Shown: piece after piece, positions 49,822 through 59,482 of the stretch
How positions within the stretch are numbered: the stretch's first letter is position 1
How the letters are laid out: every line of letters begins with the position of its first letter
From: Planctomycetota bacterium
Lineage (GTDB): Bacteria > Planctomycetota > UBA8742 > UBA2392
Assembly: GCA_016712285.1 (NCBI GenBank)
Contig: JADJRK010000001.1
Span: 3,038,001-3,102,000, forward strand
Direction of reading: 5' to 3'
DNA: 64,000 nt
Notes under the pieces: generated by a model
The model's input: the letters and a program-made list of their open reading frames with translations, nothing else
What the model was told of the DNA's origin: nothing
Database searches by the model: none
Program-made: the position numbers and the translations under genes

Positions 49822-52155
49822 TCAGGTCGTGCGCTGGCGCGGGGCCTTGAGCAACAGCTCGCGCAAGTCGTCCTGCGTTTTTGCGTTGCGCCAGCGGGTT
49901 TCAAAGTCGGCGGATTGCCAGATCTGCGCGATGGCCGACAGCGCCTTCAGGTGGAAGTTGCGCTGGTCTGGCGTCGCAGCCATCACGAACAGGGCATTGA
50001 CCTTCTCTTCGTCGTCGGCCAGCAGCACACCCTGCTGGCAACGTGCGACCAGCAGCGCGAAGCGCCCTTCGCCTTCAAGAATGATGTGCGGTACCGCGAG
50101 TCCCTGCGTGAGCACGGTGCTGCTGGAGGTCTCACGCTCGTGCAGTGCGGCGTTAAGTTGCTCGGCCGACTCCGAGACCACGTTCGCCAGCGCCTCGCTT
50201 GCGCGCCGGAAGAACGTCTCGCGATCCAGCGCGGCGTCGATGTCGAGCACCGGGCAGTTTTTGACCAGCTCATCAAAGCGGTCGCTTGTCGGCTGCAGCG
50301 CAACCTTCGAGCGGGCGACGACCAGGATGTCCGTAGCCTTGAGTGTCATGCCCGAATGAAACGGCAGGATGCGCTTCTTGCCCTCATGCTCGGTTTCCAC
50401 TACCAGCGGCAGCACCGGCCCGTTGCCGTTGATGGCGCGCAGCACTTCGGCTGACGTTGTGGCCGGCGCCGGCATGCGCTCAATGGTAGCCGCGTCGCGC
50501 GAGAACCAGTGGTCCCAGTCCGACATCGAAACCGCCTGCGCGAACAGCATGCTGGCGTCCAGGTGCGCAAACGTCTGGGTGTCTGCGCTGCGGTCTTTGC
50601 CCAGCACCAGCACTTTCAGGTCGGGCACCATGAAAACGTCGCGCAACTGCCGCGCGACCAGCGCGTTGATCTCGGCGTTGCCGGTCATGGCGATGGCCAT
50701 GGCGGCCGCGGGGGCGTGGGCCGTTGACAGTGCTTCGGTCTCGAGCGCGTTACCGACGATTGCGTCCAGGCCCTCTCGCTTCGCGTCTTCCACGCGCCCG
50801 GGGTTGCTGTCGATCAGCCACACCGGTTGGGTTTGTTTCAGCAGCTTCGCCAGCGCGCGGGCCAGCGGTGTGGCGCCCACGATGACGATCGTGTTGCGCT
50901 TGCCGGCGCTGCGCACCAGCAGGTTCAGGCGCTTGAGCCAGTCGGTGCCCCACTTCATGAAGAACGGCACGGTGGCGGTCGTGATGATCGCCATGAACAC
51001 GAGAATGCTGAAAATCTCTTTGCTGATCAGCCCCATTTCCAGGCCGATGCCCGCGAGAATGATCTCGACGGCGCCGCGCCCGTTCATGCCGCCGCCCAGC
51101 ACCAGGCCTTCGCGCCAGCCGTGGCCCGTGGGAAGGTAGAACAGCGCCGTGCCGACAATCTTGCCGACAAACGCGATCAGCATGATCAGCACGAACAGCA
51201 GCAGGTCGGTCTGGAACACCTCAAAGCTGACCATGAACCCTGACATCACAAAGAAGATCGGCGCGAGAAACCCGACCGAAACGTCACGCACCAGGTCGTT
51301 CAACTCGCGGTTCAACTTGGGCTCAAGCATGCCCTCGCGCAGGAACAGGCCCGCGACGAACGTGCCCAGAATCGCGTGCAAGCCGCCCAGGTGGGCGCCT
51401 TCGCCGAAGGCCAGCGCGATCACCAGCATCAACGTGAAGTAGATGCCCCGGTTCTTGATGCCAAAGCGCTGCAGCTGCTTGAACAGCGCTGGCAGCACGA
51501 ACAGGCCCACGAGTGCCGCGGCTCCGAAGAACATCACGGCGCGGGCCACTACCCGCACCAGCTGCATGACCTCTAGCGTCTCTTCCTCGGCAAAGCCGAT
51601 CACGCCCGCAAACACAACCAGCGCCAGCGTGTCGGCAATGAGCGCGCCCGCCATCATCACGTGCGCGATGCGGGTATCGAGAATCTTGAGGTCCATCAGG
51701 ATGCGCGACTTGGTTGCCAGGCTGGTCACGCCGGCTGCGATGCCCACGAACATACCCGCGATATGCGGGTTCATGCCGTCGGGCAGCGTGTCTTCGAACA
51801 GGACAATCACGCCCCAGCCCATCAGGAAGGGGGCGATGAACCCGCCAATCGCCACCAGAAACCCGGACCACGACGCCTTGCCCAGTTCTTTCGGGTCGAT
51901 TTCCATGCCGATGTACAGCATCAGCAGAAGCACGCCCGCTTGCGCCAGCACATTCAGCGCGTCATAGCCGCCGTCGACGCCCAGCCACTGGTTGATCCAC
52001 GAGTTGTCGCCGAGCAAGCCAAACAACGCCGGTCCCAGCACGATCCCGATCAGCAGCTCACCCAGCACAGCCGGGTACCCGATGCGCGTTGCGATCGAGC
52101 CGCCGGCCCAAGCGGCGAGCAGCACCAGCAGCAGATTAAGGATGTTGAGTTCCAT
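49822..52155 (-). CDS. CPA2 cation:proton antiporter fused to TrkA-N and PTS EIIA-like domains
   Basis: 777 residues. Residues 1-400 are a CPA2/KefB-type antiporter with 12 or 13 membrane segments, including the ion-binding region GALIADTLALVVFAG (Asp175). Residues 420-520 form a TrkA-N/RCK Rossmann domain (NTIVIVGATPLARALAKLLK), residues 560-620 an RCK-C-like region, and residues about 635-777 a phosphotransferase EIIA type-2 domain. Its phosphorylatable His690 is in the AVPH motif (LTQGLAVPHIILEGEG). So cation exchange may respond to nucleotide binding and to PTS phosphorylation. A HPr or EI is not in the window. The fusion is unusual but not unique. Confidence 0.88.
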   Translation of the reverse strand: MELNILNLLLVLLAAWAGGSIATRIGYPAVLGELLIGIVLGPALFGLLGDNSWINQWLGVDGGYDALNVLAQAGVLLLMLYIGMEIDPKELGKASWSGFLVAIGGFIAPFLMGWGVIVLFEDTLPDGMNPHIAGMFVGIAAGVTSLATKSRILMDLKILDTRIAHVMMAGALIADTLALVVFAGVIGFAEEETLEVMQLVRVVARAVMFFGAAALVGLFVLPALFKQLQRFGIKNRGIYFTLMLVIALAFGEGAHLGGLHAILGTFVAGLFLREGMLEPKLNRELNDLVRDVSVGFLAPIFFVMSGFMVSFEVFQTDLLLFVLIMLIAFVGKIVGTALFYLPTGHGWREGLVLGGGMNGRGAVEIILAGIGLEMGLISKEIFSILVFMAIITTATVPFFMKWGTDWLKRLNLLVRSAGKRNTIVIVGATPLARALAKLLKQTQPVWLIDSNPGRVEDAKREGLDAIVGNALETEALSTAHAPAAAMAIAMTGNAEINALVARQLRDVFMVPDLKVLVLGKDRSADTQTFAHLDASMLFAQAVSMSDWDHWFSRDAATIERMPAPATTSAEVLRAINGNGPVLPLVVETEHEGKKRILPFHSGMTLKATDILVVARSKVALQPTSDRFDELVKNCPVLDIDAALDRETFFRRASEALANVVSESAEQLNAALHERETSSSTVLTQGLAVPHIILEGEGRFALLVARCQQGVLLADDEEKVNALFVMAATPDQRNFHLKALSAIAQIWQSADFETRWRNAKTQDDLRELLLKAPRQRTT

Positions 52156-52432
52156 GATCGGCGTATGCGGAATTCAGACCGTTGCAAAAGGCGCACGATG
52201 GTAAGGGCAGTTGTTGCGGCTGGCAAAACATATCGCCCGCGCAACAGTACTTTCACGTGGCGACGCTGCTGCTTCGCGTGCGCCTGCGGCGCGAACGCGT
52301 AGCCATGGGTGGCGGTGGATGGGCTGCGCGCGGGGGTTGACGCAAGTCTCGTTCGCATGGGGCTTTGTGCCGCCTTTGATTGTGGTGTATTCTTTACAGG
52401 CCTAATCTGTCGCATCCGTCCCGGAGCCTTCG

Positions 52433-54205
52433 TTGCTGGTACTTGGCATCAACGCGTACCACGCCGATTCAGCCGCTGTGCTGATTCGGGACGGGCGCGT
52501 TGTGGCTGCCATTGAGGAAGAGCGTCTCAATCGCATCAAGCATTGCGCGGGCTTTCCGGCGCTGGCGATTCGCGAAGTGCTGCGTATCGGAGGCGCGAGC
52601 CTTGCCGACGTGGACGAAGTAGCCATCGCCCGCGATTCCACTGCCAACCTGCGCTCGCGACTCGCATGGGTCTTCAAGAACCTGCGCCGCAGCAGCAAAG
52701 CCGTGCGCAAGCGCCTGACCGACCGCGCCGGCCTCAAAGACCTGGAGCAGCAGCTTTGCGAAGCCTGCGCCGAACCGCGCAGCGCACTGCGGTCACGGGT
52801 CAAGCGCGTCGAGCACCACTTCGCCCACGCCGCAAGCACGTTTCTGGCCAGCCCCTTTGAGCGCGCGGCGATCCTTACCCTGGACGGCTTTGGCGACTTT
52901 GCCAGCACCATGCTCGCTGTCGGCGAAGGCAGCAACATCAAGCCGATTTCGCGTGTCACGTACCCGCACAGCCTGGGCATCCTCTACACCATGGTCTGCC
53001 AGTTCATCGGGTTCGACCGCTACGGCGACGAGGGCAAAGTGATGGGCCTGGCGCCATACGGCCAGCCCGAGTACGCGGACTTTTTCGGCAAGCTGCTGCG
53101 CTTCACCGACACCGGTTTCGAGCTCGACCTCGACTACTTCAACCATCACACGCAGGGCGTGGCCACCGGCAGCGACGAATACGGCAGCCCGCACTTCGCC
53201 AACCTGTTTACGCCCGCCATGGAACGGCAGTTCGGCCCAGCCCGGCGGCGCGACGAGCCACTGACTGACCGTGACCGCAACCTCGCAGCGAGCCTGCAAG
53301 GGCGGCTGGAAGATGCGTTCCTGCACCTGGCAGGCCTGCTGCATCGCCACACCGGGCTTGATGCCTTGTGTCTGGCCGGCGGCGTGGCGCTGAATGGCGT
53401 GGCCAACGGGCGCCTGCTGCGCGAGTCGCCGTTTCGCCACCTGTATGTGCAGCCGGCTGCGGGCGACGACGGAACTGCGCTGGGCGCCGCGGCATGGATC
53501 GCCGCGCGCGCCGGCGACCCGCGCCATGAGATGACCCACGCGTATCTGGGTTGCAGTTTCACCGAGCAGGAAATCGCGCCCGAACTGCAGCGCCTGGGCG
53601 AGTTTGAGGTGCAGCGCCTTGACGAAGATGAGCTGTGCGCGGCGACGGCGCGCTTGATCGCCGATGGCAAAGTGGTCGGGTGGTTCCAGGGCGCCATGGA
53701 GTGGGGCCCGCGGGCGCTGGGCAACCGCAGCATCGTGGCGCACCCGGGGCACCCGGGCATGAAAGACATTTTGAACGCGCGTATCAAGCAGCGCGAGCCG
53801 TTTCGGCCGTTCGCACCGAGCATCAAGGCGGAGCGGCTGAGCGATTACTTTGACAGTGCGCACGAGTCGCCCTTCATGCTGCACGTGTACGCGACGCTGC
53901 CGGGCAAGCAGGAAGAACTCTGTGCCGTGGACCACGTGGACCACACCGGCCGCGTGCAGACGGTCACACGCGAGCAGAACCCGCGCTACTGGAAGCTGAT
54001 CGATGCCTTTGAGCAACTGACCGGCACGCCGGTTGTGTTGAACACCAGCTTTAACGAGAATGAGCCGATTGTGTGTACGCCCGCCCAGGCGGTTGATTGC
54101 TTCCTGCGCACGCGCATGGATGCAGTGGCCTTGGGCAACACGCTGGTAACCCGCCCCGGGTTGCAGGCTGTCAGCATGCAGGAGAACAATGCCGCCCGCG
54201 CATGA
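52433..54205 (+). CDS. Carbamoyltransferase (NodU/CmcH-type)
   Basis: 590 residues, starting at a TTG with GGAG seven bases upstream. These enzymes transfer carbamoyl groups from carbamoyl phosphate via a carbamoyl-adenylate to hydroxyls of sugars or other products. The N-terminal Kae1-like domain has LGINAYHADSAAVLI, the metal-binding segment RVEHHFAHAASTFL, AILTLDGFGDFAS and GDEGKVMGLAPYGQ. The C-terminal YrdC-like part has GWFQGAMEWGPRALGNRSIVAHP and GTPVVLNTSFNENEPIV. Downstream genes encode a small membrane protein and a WecA-like glycosyltransferase, so the acceptor is likely a surface glycan. The end overlaps the next gene by 17 bases. Confidence 0.93.
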   Translation: MLVLGINAYHADSAAVLIRDGRVVAAIEEERLNRIKHCAGFPALAIREVLRIGGASLADVDEVAIARDSTANLRSRLAWVFKNLRRSSKAVRKRLTDRAGLKDLEQQLCEACAEPRSALRSRVKRVEHHFAHAASTFLASPFERAAILTLDGFGDFASTMLAVGEGSNIKPISRVTYPHSLGILYTMVCQFIGFDRYGDEGKVMGLAPYGQPEYADFFGKLLRFTDTGFELDLDYFNHHTQGVATGSDEYGSPHFANLFTPAMERQFGPARRRDEPLTDRDRNLAASLQGRLEDAFLHLAGLLHRHTGLDALCLAGGVALNGVANGRLLRESPFRHLYVQPAAGDDGTALGAAAWIAARAGDPRHEMTHAYLGCSFTEQEIAPELQRLGEFEVQRLDEDELCAATARLIADGKVVGWFQGAMEWGPRALGNRSIVAHPGHPGMKDILNARIKQREPFRPFAPSIKAERLSDYFDSAHESPFMLHVYATLPGKQEELCAVDHVDHTGRVQTVTREQNPRYWKLIDAFEQLTGTPVVLNTSFNENEPIVCTPAQAVDCFLRTRMDAVALGNTLVTRPGLQAVSMQENNAARA

Positions 54206-54620
54206 CATGAGTGCCGACGCAGAACTGGTGCGCCAGAGCGCGCGCAAGGCCAACGTCGCCGACGCGCGCCAAGCGCATCTGCTGGCGTACGCGCGCGAGG
54301 CCACGCTGGCTTCGTTGCTGTTCTGCCTGCTGGGGCTGCTGGGGCTCGCGGTTTGCGTGATCGGGAACTTCGACCTTCGCGTCGGCGCAGAAGCGGAGAT
54401 CTCGCGCCTGCAGAACGGCGTGATCTCGCTGCACCGGTCGGGCTATGACCTCACGTCACTGTTTCTGGGTATCGCGTCGGCTGGTTTTGCGGGCACGCTG
54501 GTCGTCTGTGGCGGCGCCGCCGGTCACATGCGGTCGATGCCGACGTCTTCGGCGTACATTGTGCTGCTTTCGGGCGCGCTCAGCGCGCTGGGCTTGGTGA
54601 TACTGGTCTTGCAGGGATAG
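54189..54620 (+). CDS. Small membrane protein between carbamoyltransferase and WecA-like gene
   Basis: 143 residues from ATG 54189, or 137 from ATG 54207. A soluble N-terminal 40 residues precede three hydrophobic segments (about 40-60, 95-112 and 118-140). No family is recognised. It overlaps the carbamoyltransferase stop by 17 bases and lies 19 bases before the glycosyltransferase, so one operon is likely. Confidence 0.65.
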   Translation: MPPAHDMSADAELVRQSARKANVADARQAHLLAYAREATLASLLFCLLGLLGLAVCVIGNFDLRVGAEAEISRLQNGVISLHRSGYDLTSLFLGIASAGFAGTLVVCGGAAGHMRSMPTSSAYIVLLSGALSALGLVILVLQG

Positions 54621-54639
54621 GCATCCGGGATAGCGCAGC

Positions 54640-56070
54640 ATGGACTTCTACATTCCATTTGTCGCCGGGGTGGTCACAGCCGCCGCGGTGGTGTTGGCCG
54701 GGGGCGGGTGGTTCCGGCGTGCGGCATGGCGCACGGGGCTGATTGACCGGCCCAAGCTGCGCGGCATCCATGGCGAGCCCGTGGCGCGCTCCGGCGGAGT
54801 CACCATTGCCACGGCGCTGGTTGCCAGTGTGCTTGTCCAGATGATGGTCGCCCGCGCGCTGGATATGCACGACGCGTACCTGACCGACATTGACCACCTG
54901 TACCTGTTGCTGCCCGCGCTGTTGCTGATGGGCGTGGGCATCATCGATGACATCCGGCCGCTGGGCGCCAAGGTCAAGCTGCTGCTGCAGGCTGCTGCGG
55001 CCACCGTTGCGTGGTTTCTTGACTTCCGCATCGACGTGGTCAGTCTGGCGGGTTTGACCGAGTTCAGCATTGGGTGGCTGAGCCTGCCGGTAACGGTGGT
55101 CTTCATCGTCGCGGTTACGAACGCTTTCAACATGATTGACGGTGTCGATGGCCTGTGCGCGGGCACCAGCTTTCTGGCGCTGGTGGGTGTGGGGCTGTAC
55201 GCGCTGTTCGGCGGCAACATCCAGCTTGCGCTGGCGATTCCGCTGGGCGTGGCCGCGCTGGCATTCCTGAAGCAGAACTTCGGCAAGCCGCGGGCTTTCC
55301 TGGGCGACTCGGGCAGCATGCTGCTGGGTTACCTGGTGGCGGCGCTTGCCCTGCGGGCTGTGGTTACGCCGTCGGGCGCCGTGTCTGTGGTGCCGCTGTT
55401 CCTGCTGCTCAGCCTGCCGATCGTGGACATCACCGTGGTGTTCTTTCGCCGCCTGCTGCAGGGCGCGAACCCGTTGCAAGCCGACCGCGGCCACATCCAT
55501 CACATCCTGTTGCTATTGCTTGGCGGCAGCAACCCGCGCGTCACCGGCCTGCTGCTAGCCATGGCAGGTGTTGGCGTTGTCGGCGCGCTGGTGTCTGGTT
55601 GGCTGCCCGCAGCGGATGGACTGGCGCTTGCGGTGCCGCTGGGGCTGTACATGACGGTGTACGCGATGGGTGGCTACCTGTCGTGGACCAACCTGCGCAA
55701 TGCCGGCCCTGCGACTGACCTTGCCGTCACGCTGGCCGAGGTCGCCCACGAACACGGGCCACAGCGCGCGCTTGAAGGCGAAGACATGGTCCGTTTGCTG
55801 GAACGCGTCGGCGTGACCGCTATCGGCTTGTTCAATGAAGAGGGTGCTCGCGTCTGGAGTGCCGGCGTGCCCAAGGCTGACCGCGACACGCTGACCCTGC
55901 CGCTGTATGCCGCCGGCCGTGTGCAATGCGGCCGCCTGCACCTGCAAGGGCCCTGGGGCGCCAGCCGCATGGCTTTCGCGGCGCACCTGCTGCAGCCGCT
56001 GTACCCGGCATTCATGGAAGTACTGAACGCCCACAACCCGGTCATACCCAAGACCGTGCGGGTGACTTGA
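54640..56070 (+). CDS. WecA/MraY-family undecaprenyl-phosphate glycosyl-1-phosphate transferase
   Basis: 476 residues, about 10-11 membrane segments in the first 360. The family motifs are GVGIIDDIRPL (catalytic DD), NAFNMIDGVDGL, FLGDSGSMLLGYL and DRGHIHHILLLL. They start lipid-linked oligosaccharide assembly with a GlcNAc-1-P-like sugar. The last 110 residues (NLRNAGPATDLAVTLAEVAHEHGPQ...LYPAFMEVLNAHNPV) are an extra cytoplasmic domain not usual for WecA, possibly regulatory. Together with the carbamoyltransferase upstream this suggests a surface polysaccharide. Ends convergent with moeA. Confidence 0.92.
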   Translation: MDFYIPFVAGVVTAAAVVLAGGGWFRRAAWRTGLIDRPKLRGIHGEPVARSGGVTIATALVASVLVQMMVARALDMHDAYLTDIDHLYLLLPALLLMGVGIIDDIRPLGAKVKLLLQAAAATVAWFLDFRIDVVSLAGLTEFSIGWLSLPVTVVFIVAVTNAFNMIDGVDGLCAGTSFLALVGVGLYALFGGNIQLALAIPLGVAALAFLKQNFGKPRAFLGDSGSMLLGYLVAALALRAVVTPSGAVSVVPLFLLLSLPIVDITVVFFRRLLQGANPLQADRGHIHHILLLLLGGSNPRVTGLLLAMAGVGVVGALVSGWLPAADGLALAVPLGLYMTVYAMGGYLSWTNLRNAGPATDLAVTLAEVAHEHGPQRALEGEDMVRLLERVGVTAIGLFNEEGARVWSAGVPKADRDTLTLPLYAAGRVQCGRLHLQGPWGASRMAFAAHLLQPLYPAFMEVLNAHNPVIPKTVRVT

Positions 56071-56102
56071 TAGCCGGGTCTACTGCGTGGCGCGTGTGAC
56101 GT

Positions 56103-57329
56103 TCAGGCAATGATGCGCAGCACTGCGGCGGCGCCTTTGGCGATTACTCCGTCGCCGGCGTCGATCTCAATGTAGCCCGTGCTCTGGCTCAGGCTGGTGA
56201 TGGCCCCGCTGCCCTTGAATGTGCTGTAGGCTACGTCGTGGTCGTCTACACGCACCGGCAGCAGCAGCTGCTTGGTCTTGTCCTGCTTGACCTCGTGGCC
56301 CAGCGTGACCATGCGGCGCGCGCGTTCAATGTACCCGTTGTGCGCAAGCCAGCGCAGCGCCGGCGACAGGAACAGCTTGGCGGTCAGCAGGCAACTGGTG
56401 GGGTAGCCCGGCATGCCCAGGATGCCGCACTTGCCCACGGTGCCGAACAGCACGGGCTTGCCCGGCTTGATCGCAACGCCGTGCACATGCACGCTGCCGA
56501 GCGCGCCGATGACGTCGTTGGCAAAGTCGCGCGTGCCGACACTGGTGCCGCCGCTGAACACGATCAGCTCGTACTTCTTGCTGGCCTCGCGAATCACCTT
56601 CTTGAGCTCGGCGACGGTGTCCTTGACGTTGGGGCGATACGTCACGTCGGCACCGGCGCGGCGCGCGACGGTCATCAAGGCGTAGCTGTTGCAGTCATAC
56701 ACCTGGCCGGCCTTGAGCGGTTTGCCCGGCGCCACGACTTCATCGCCCGTCGTGAAAATCAGCACGCGCGGGCGCTTGAACACCTTGACCTTGGGGCGGC
56801 CCGTGATGGCGATGGCTGCAATCGGGCCCGGGCCAAGCTGGGTGCTGCGGCGCACGACCACTTCGCCCTTGGCGATGTCTTCGGCCTTGCGGCCCACGTT
56901 TTCGCCGGGGGCAACGGGCGTGCGAAAGCTGACGGCGTTGCCGACCAGCAGCGCGTTCTCAACCATGACCACGGCGTCGGCACCCTTGGGCATGGGTGCG
57001 CCGGTTGCAATCTCGACGCACTCGCCCTGCTTGATCGTGCCCTTGAAGCCCTTGCCCGCGACCGCCTTGCCGATGATGCGCAGCATGCCCGGCTCGGCCA
57101 GGTCGTCGCTGCGGACCGCATAACCGTCCATGGCGGCGCGGTCGAAGGCCGGCACGTTCAGCGTGCTTTTCACGTCTTCCGCGACCACTCGGCCGTCAGC
57201 GTCGGCGACGGTCACGGTCTCGGTGCCGCTGACCGGGCGCAGCTTGGACAAAATGGTGTCCAGGGCGTCGTCAGCGCTGACAAGTGTTTCGAAAATGGTC
57301 TTGCGGGTCATCGTCGTCATTGCGTTCAC
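56103..57329 (-). CDS. moeA: Molybdopterin molybdenumtransferase
   Basis: 408 residues from a GTG at 57329 (ATG 57320 is an in-frame alternative). MoeA inserts molybdenum into adenylated molybdopterin. Motifs are NVPAFDRAAMDGYAV, GEAVEIATGAPMP-like segment CVEIATGAPMPKGADAVVM, GENVGRKAEDI, FTTGDEVVAPGKPLKAGQVYDCNSYAL, FSGGTSVGTRDF and LFGTVGKCGILGMPGYPTSCL. The domain order is the normal one. Start overlaps the upstream HEAT gene's stop (GTGA). No other molybdopterin gene is near, although a Mo-carrier-like gene is at 39828. Confidence 0.95.
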   Translation of the reverse strand: MNAMTTMTRKTIFETLVSADDALDTILSKLRPVSGTETVTVADADGRVVAEDVKSTLNVPAFDRAAMDGYAVRSDDLAEPGMLRIIGKAVAGKGFKGTIKQGECVEIATGAPMPKGADAVVMVENALLVGNAVSFRTPVAPGENVGRKAEDIAKGEVVVRRSTQLGPGPIAAIAITGRPKVKVFKRPRVLIFTTGDEVVAPGKPLKAGQVYDCNSYALMTVARRAGADVTYRPNVKDTVAELKKVIREASKKYELIVFSGGTSVGTRDFANDVIGALGSVHVHGVAIKPGKPVLFGTVGKCGILGMPGYPTSCLLTAKLFLSPALRWLAHNGYIERARRMVTLGHEVKQDKTKQLLLPVRVDDHDVAYSTFKGSGAITSLSQSTGYIEIDAGDGVIAKGAAAVLRIIA

Positions 57330-58285
57330 TTCTCGTTGAGCTTCTCAATCGCGGCCAGCATTTCGGCCTTGGCAAAGGGGTCTGCTTCGGCATTGGCTGC
57401 CGCCTGTAACAGCGCCTTTACGTTTATTGTATCCAGCAACCCGGCTGCGCGCTTCCATGCGGCAAGGGCTTGGGCTGCGTCGGCGCGCACGCCCGCATCG
57501 CTGTGCGTCAGGGCACGTTGCAGCGCCGCGGAAGTTCCGTCGCTGCCGCAGTGTGCAGCCACGGTCACCAGCCTGCGCGTAAGGCCCACGTTACTGTCTG
57601 CGGGGGCTTGCAGCAGCTTCTCAAGCTGTCTGATGCAGCGTTCTTTCACGCTGGGGGCTGCAATCTTCAGCGCTTCGACGGCGGCGTCGCGCACGTGGTA
57701 GATCGGGTCTTCCAGCATCTCGATCAGGCGCGCCGCGGCCTCAGAGGACTCAAAGAAAACAAGCAGCGACGGCGCGCGCTGGCGAATGCGTTGGTTGTCG
57801 CCGCGCGAAAGCGTCACCAGCAGCGGCACAGCCTGCGCGGTCTGCCACTTGGCCAGCGCCGCAAGCTGCGAAAGCCTGGCGCTGTCATTGGTCTCGACGG
57901 TGGCCTGGGCCAGCAGCGCGTCAGCCGCAGAACGCGCGTCCAGCTTGGCAAGCAACTCGGCCACGTTACGGCGGGCTGAAGGCTCGGCGTGGGCTACCTG
58001 GGCTGTCAGCGGCTTTACGGCTTTTTCGCCAAACCCAAGAATCACGGTTTCAAGGCAGCGGGTGACCAGCGTATCGGTAGAGGCAAGGCGAGTGATGGCG
58101 TAGTTCAGCCCGGGCTCGCCGGCGTCGATGATGGCTTTGCGCGCGGCGGCGACTTTCTCGCGGTTATCCCCGACTTCCCACAGGCAACCGACACGCCAAA
58201 GCTCGTCGAGGTCGGGCGCGGCATCCTGTGCCCAAAGCGGCGCGCACATCAGCAGCAGGCAAAGGGGGATAATGCGAAGAGCCAT
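57326..58285 (-). CDS. Secreted HEAT-repeat protein
   Basis: 319 residues. Signal peptide (MALRIIPLCLLLMCAPLWAQ). The mature part has HEAT repeats, for example EPGLNYAITRLASTDTLVTRCLETVILGFG, AVKPLTAQVAHAEPSARRNVAELLAKL, AARLIEMLEDPIYHVRDAAVEALKIAAP and TSAALQRALTHSDAGVRADAAQALAAW. These form a helical solenoid for protein binding. It is upstream of moeA with a four-base overlap, a pairing without a clear functional reason. No catalytic residues. Confidence 0.8.
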   Translation of the reverse strand: MALRIIPLCLLLMCAPLWAQDAAPDLDELWRVGCLWEVGDNREKVAAARKAIIDAGEPGLNYAITRLASTDTLVTRCLETVILGFGEKAVKPLTAQVAHAEPSARRNVAELLAKLDARSAADALLAQATVETNDSARLSQLAALAKWQTAQAVPLLVTLSRGDNQRIRQRAPSLLVFFESSEAAARLIEMLEDPIYHVRDAAVEALKIAAPSVKERCIRQLEKLLQAPADSNVGLTRRLVTVAAHCGSDGTSAALQRALTHSDAGVRADAAQALAAWKRAAGLLDTINVKALLQAAANAEADPFAKAEMLAAIEKLNEK

Positions 58286-58456
58286 TTTTCCACTCCGGAC
58301 CGGTTACATTACCTGCGATTCCGGCCAGCGCCAACGAAAGAAACGCGCCAAGGCGGGCCTGATCCGGTTTTTGCTGAATCCTGCCCCGCGACTGTGCCGA
58401 TAGGCCCCCTGACACCTGCCCTGGCAGGGTCTTTCGCCTACGACACCGGAGCTACC

Positions 58457-59473
58457 ATGCGCACCATTCTTCCGCTGCTCGCTATCGCCTTGTTCGTTGC
58501 AGGTTGCACCTCGGCCGGCATCATCCCGCCGCAGGATACGTCGCTCGACCCTGAGCCGCGCACCATGCACCTTTCCGAGATGGCCACCGAACTCGGCTGG
58601 GTCTACGAAACAGGACCGCAGCCGTACCAGTTCACGATGAAGAGCCCCAAGGGCGACCTGGTGACTTTCAAGACCGGCAGCGACATCGTCATCATCAACA
58701 GCACACGCTGGCGCCAGGAACGCGATTCAACGGAAAACCAGTACGGCAACGACCTGTTCCTGCCCGAAAGCACGTTCAACTTTCTGTGCAAGCGCTTTGG
58801 CCAGCACCACTTGCAGCGTGGCCCCCTGCGCAAGTCCAGCGTTGACCTGACCCCCTTGACGCCCGATGCGCCGCCCTCGGTGCCCAAGGCAGCCGACGGC
58901 CCCCTCAAGGGCTTCACCATCTGCGTGGATGCCGGCCACGGCGGCAAAGATGAAGGCGGCAGCGCCAACGGCGTGATTGAGAAAGACATCGTTCTGCCAG
59001 CAAGCCTGCGTCTGCGCGACCTGCTGGCCGGCGCCGGCGCCACCGTCATCATGACGCGTACCTCGGACGTCTACCCCGAGCTTGAAGACCGCTGCAACAT
59101 GGCCAACGCGGCCAAGGCCGACCTGTTCGTCAGCGTGCACGCCAACATCGCCCCGAACAGTGACGAGGTGGCAGGCTTCGAAGTCTTCTATAAAGGCGGC
59201 GCGCAGCAGTCGGCGCGGCTTGCCAACGCGATCGTCAGTGCCATGGACGACGCGACCGACAGCCCCAACCGCGGCGCCAAGGTTGACCCGCGCGGCCTGC
59301 GCGTGCTGGAGAAGACCAAGATGCCGGCTGTTCTGGTCGAACTCGGATTCATGAGCAACGCCGCCGAGGCCCGCCGTCTGGCGACAAAGTCGTATCAGGA
59401 CAAGATGGCCGACGCCATGTTTGCCGGCATCACCCAGTACTGCACCAAGGGCAAAGCCACCGTCAGCAAGTAG
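58457..59473 (+). CDS. N-acetylmuramoyl-L-alanine amidase lipoprotein (Amidase_3)
   Basis: 338 residues from ATG 58457 with CCGGAGC upstream. The lipobox is LFVAGCTS (Cys17). Residues 35-120 form a copper-amine-oxidase-N-like domain (MHLSEMATELGWVYETG, FTMKSPKGDLVTF). The catalytic amidase domain at 150-330 has the zinc ligands: DAGHGGKDEGG (His), the Glu of VIEKDIVLPA, His of VSVHANIAPNS, and the second Glu of VLVELGFMSN. It cleaves the bond between N-acetylmuramic acid and L-alanine in peptidoglycan and would act in the outer-membrane side or periplasm. A strong terminator follows at 59491. Confidence 0.95.
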   Translation: MRTILPLLAIALFVAGCTSAGIIPPQDTSLDPEPRTMHLSEMATELGWVYETGPQPYQFTMKSPKGDLVTFKTGSDIVIINSTRWRQERDSTENQYGNDLFLPESTFNFLCKRFGQHHLQRGPLRKSSVDLTPLTPDAPPSVPKAADGPLKGFTICVDAGHGGKDEGGSANGVIEKDIVLPASLRLRDLLAGAGATVIMTRTSDVYPELEDRCNMANAAKADLFVSVHANIAPNSDEVAGFEVFYKGGAQQSARLANAIVSAMDDATDSPNRGAKVDPRGLRVLEKTKMPAVLVELGFMSNAAEARRLATKSYQDKMADAMFAGITQYCTKGKATVSK

Positions 59474-59482
59474 TCGTCTGAA

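Noticed and set aside
56238..57701. 487-residue plus-strand frame opposite moeA and the HEAT gene
   Set aside because: It spans two well-supported genes on the other strand and has no coherent motif.
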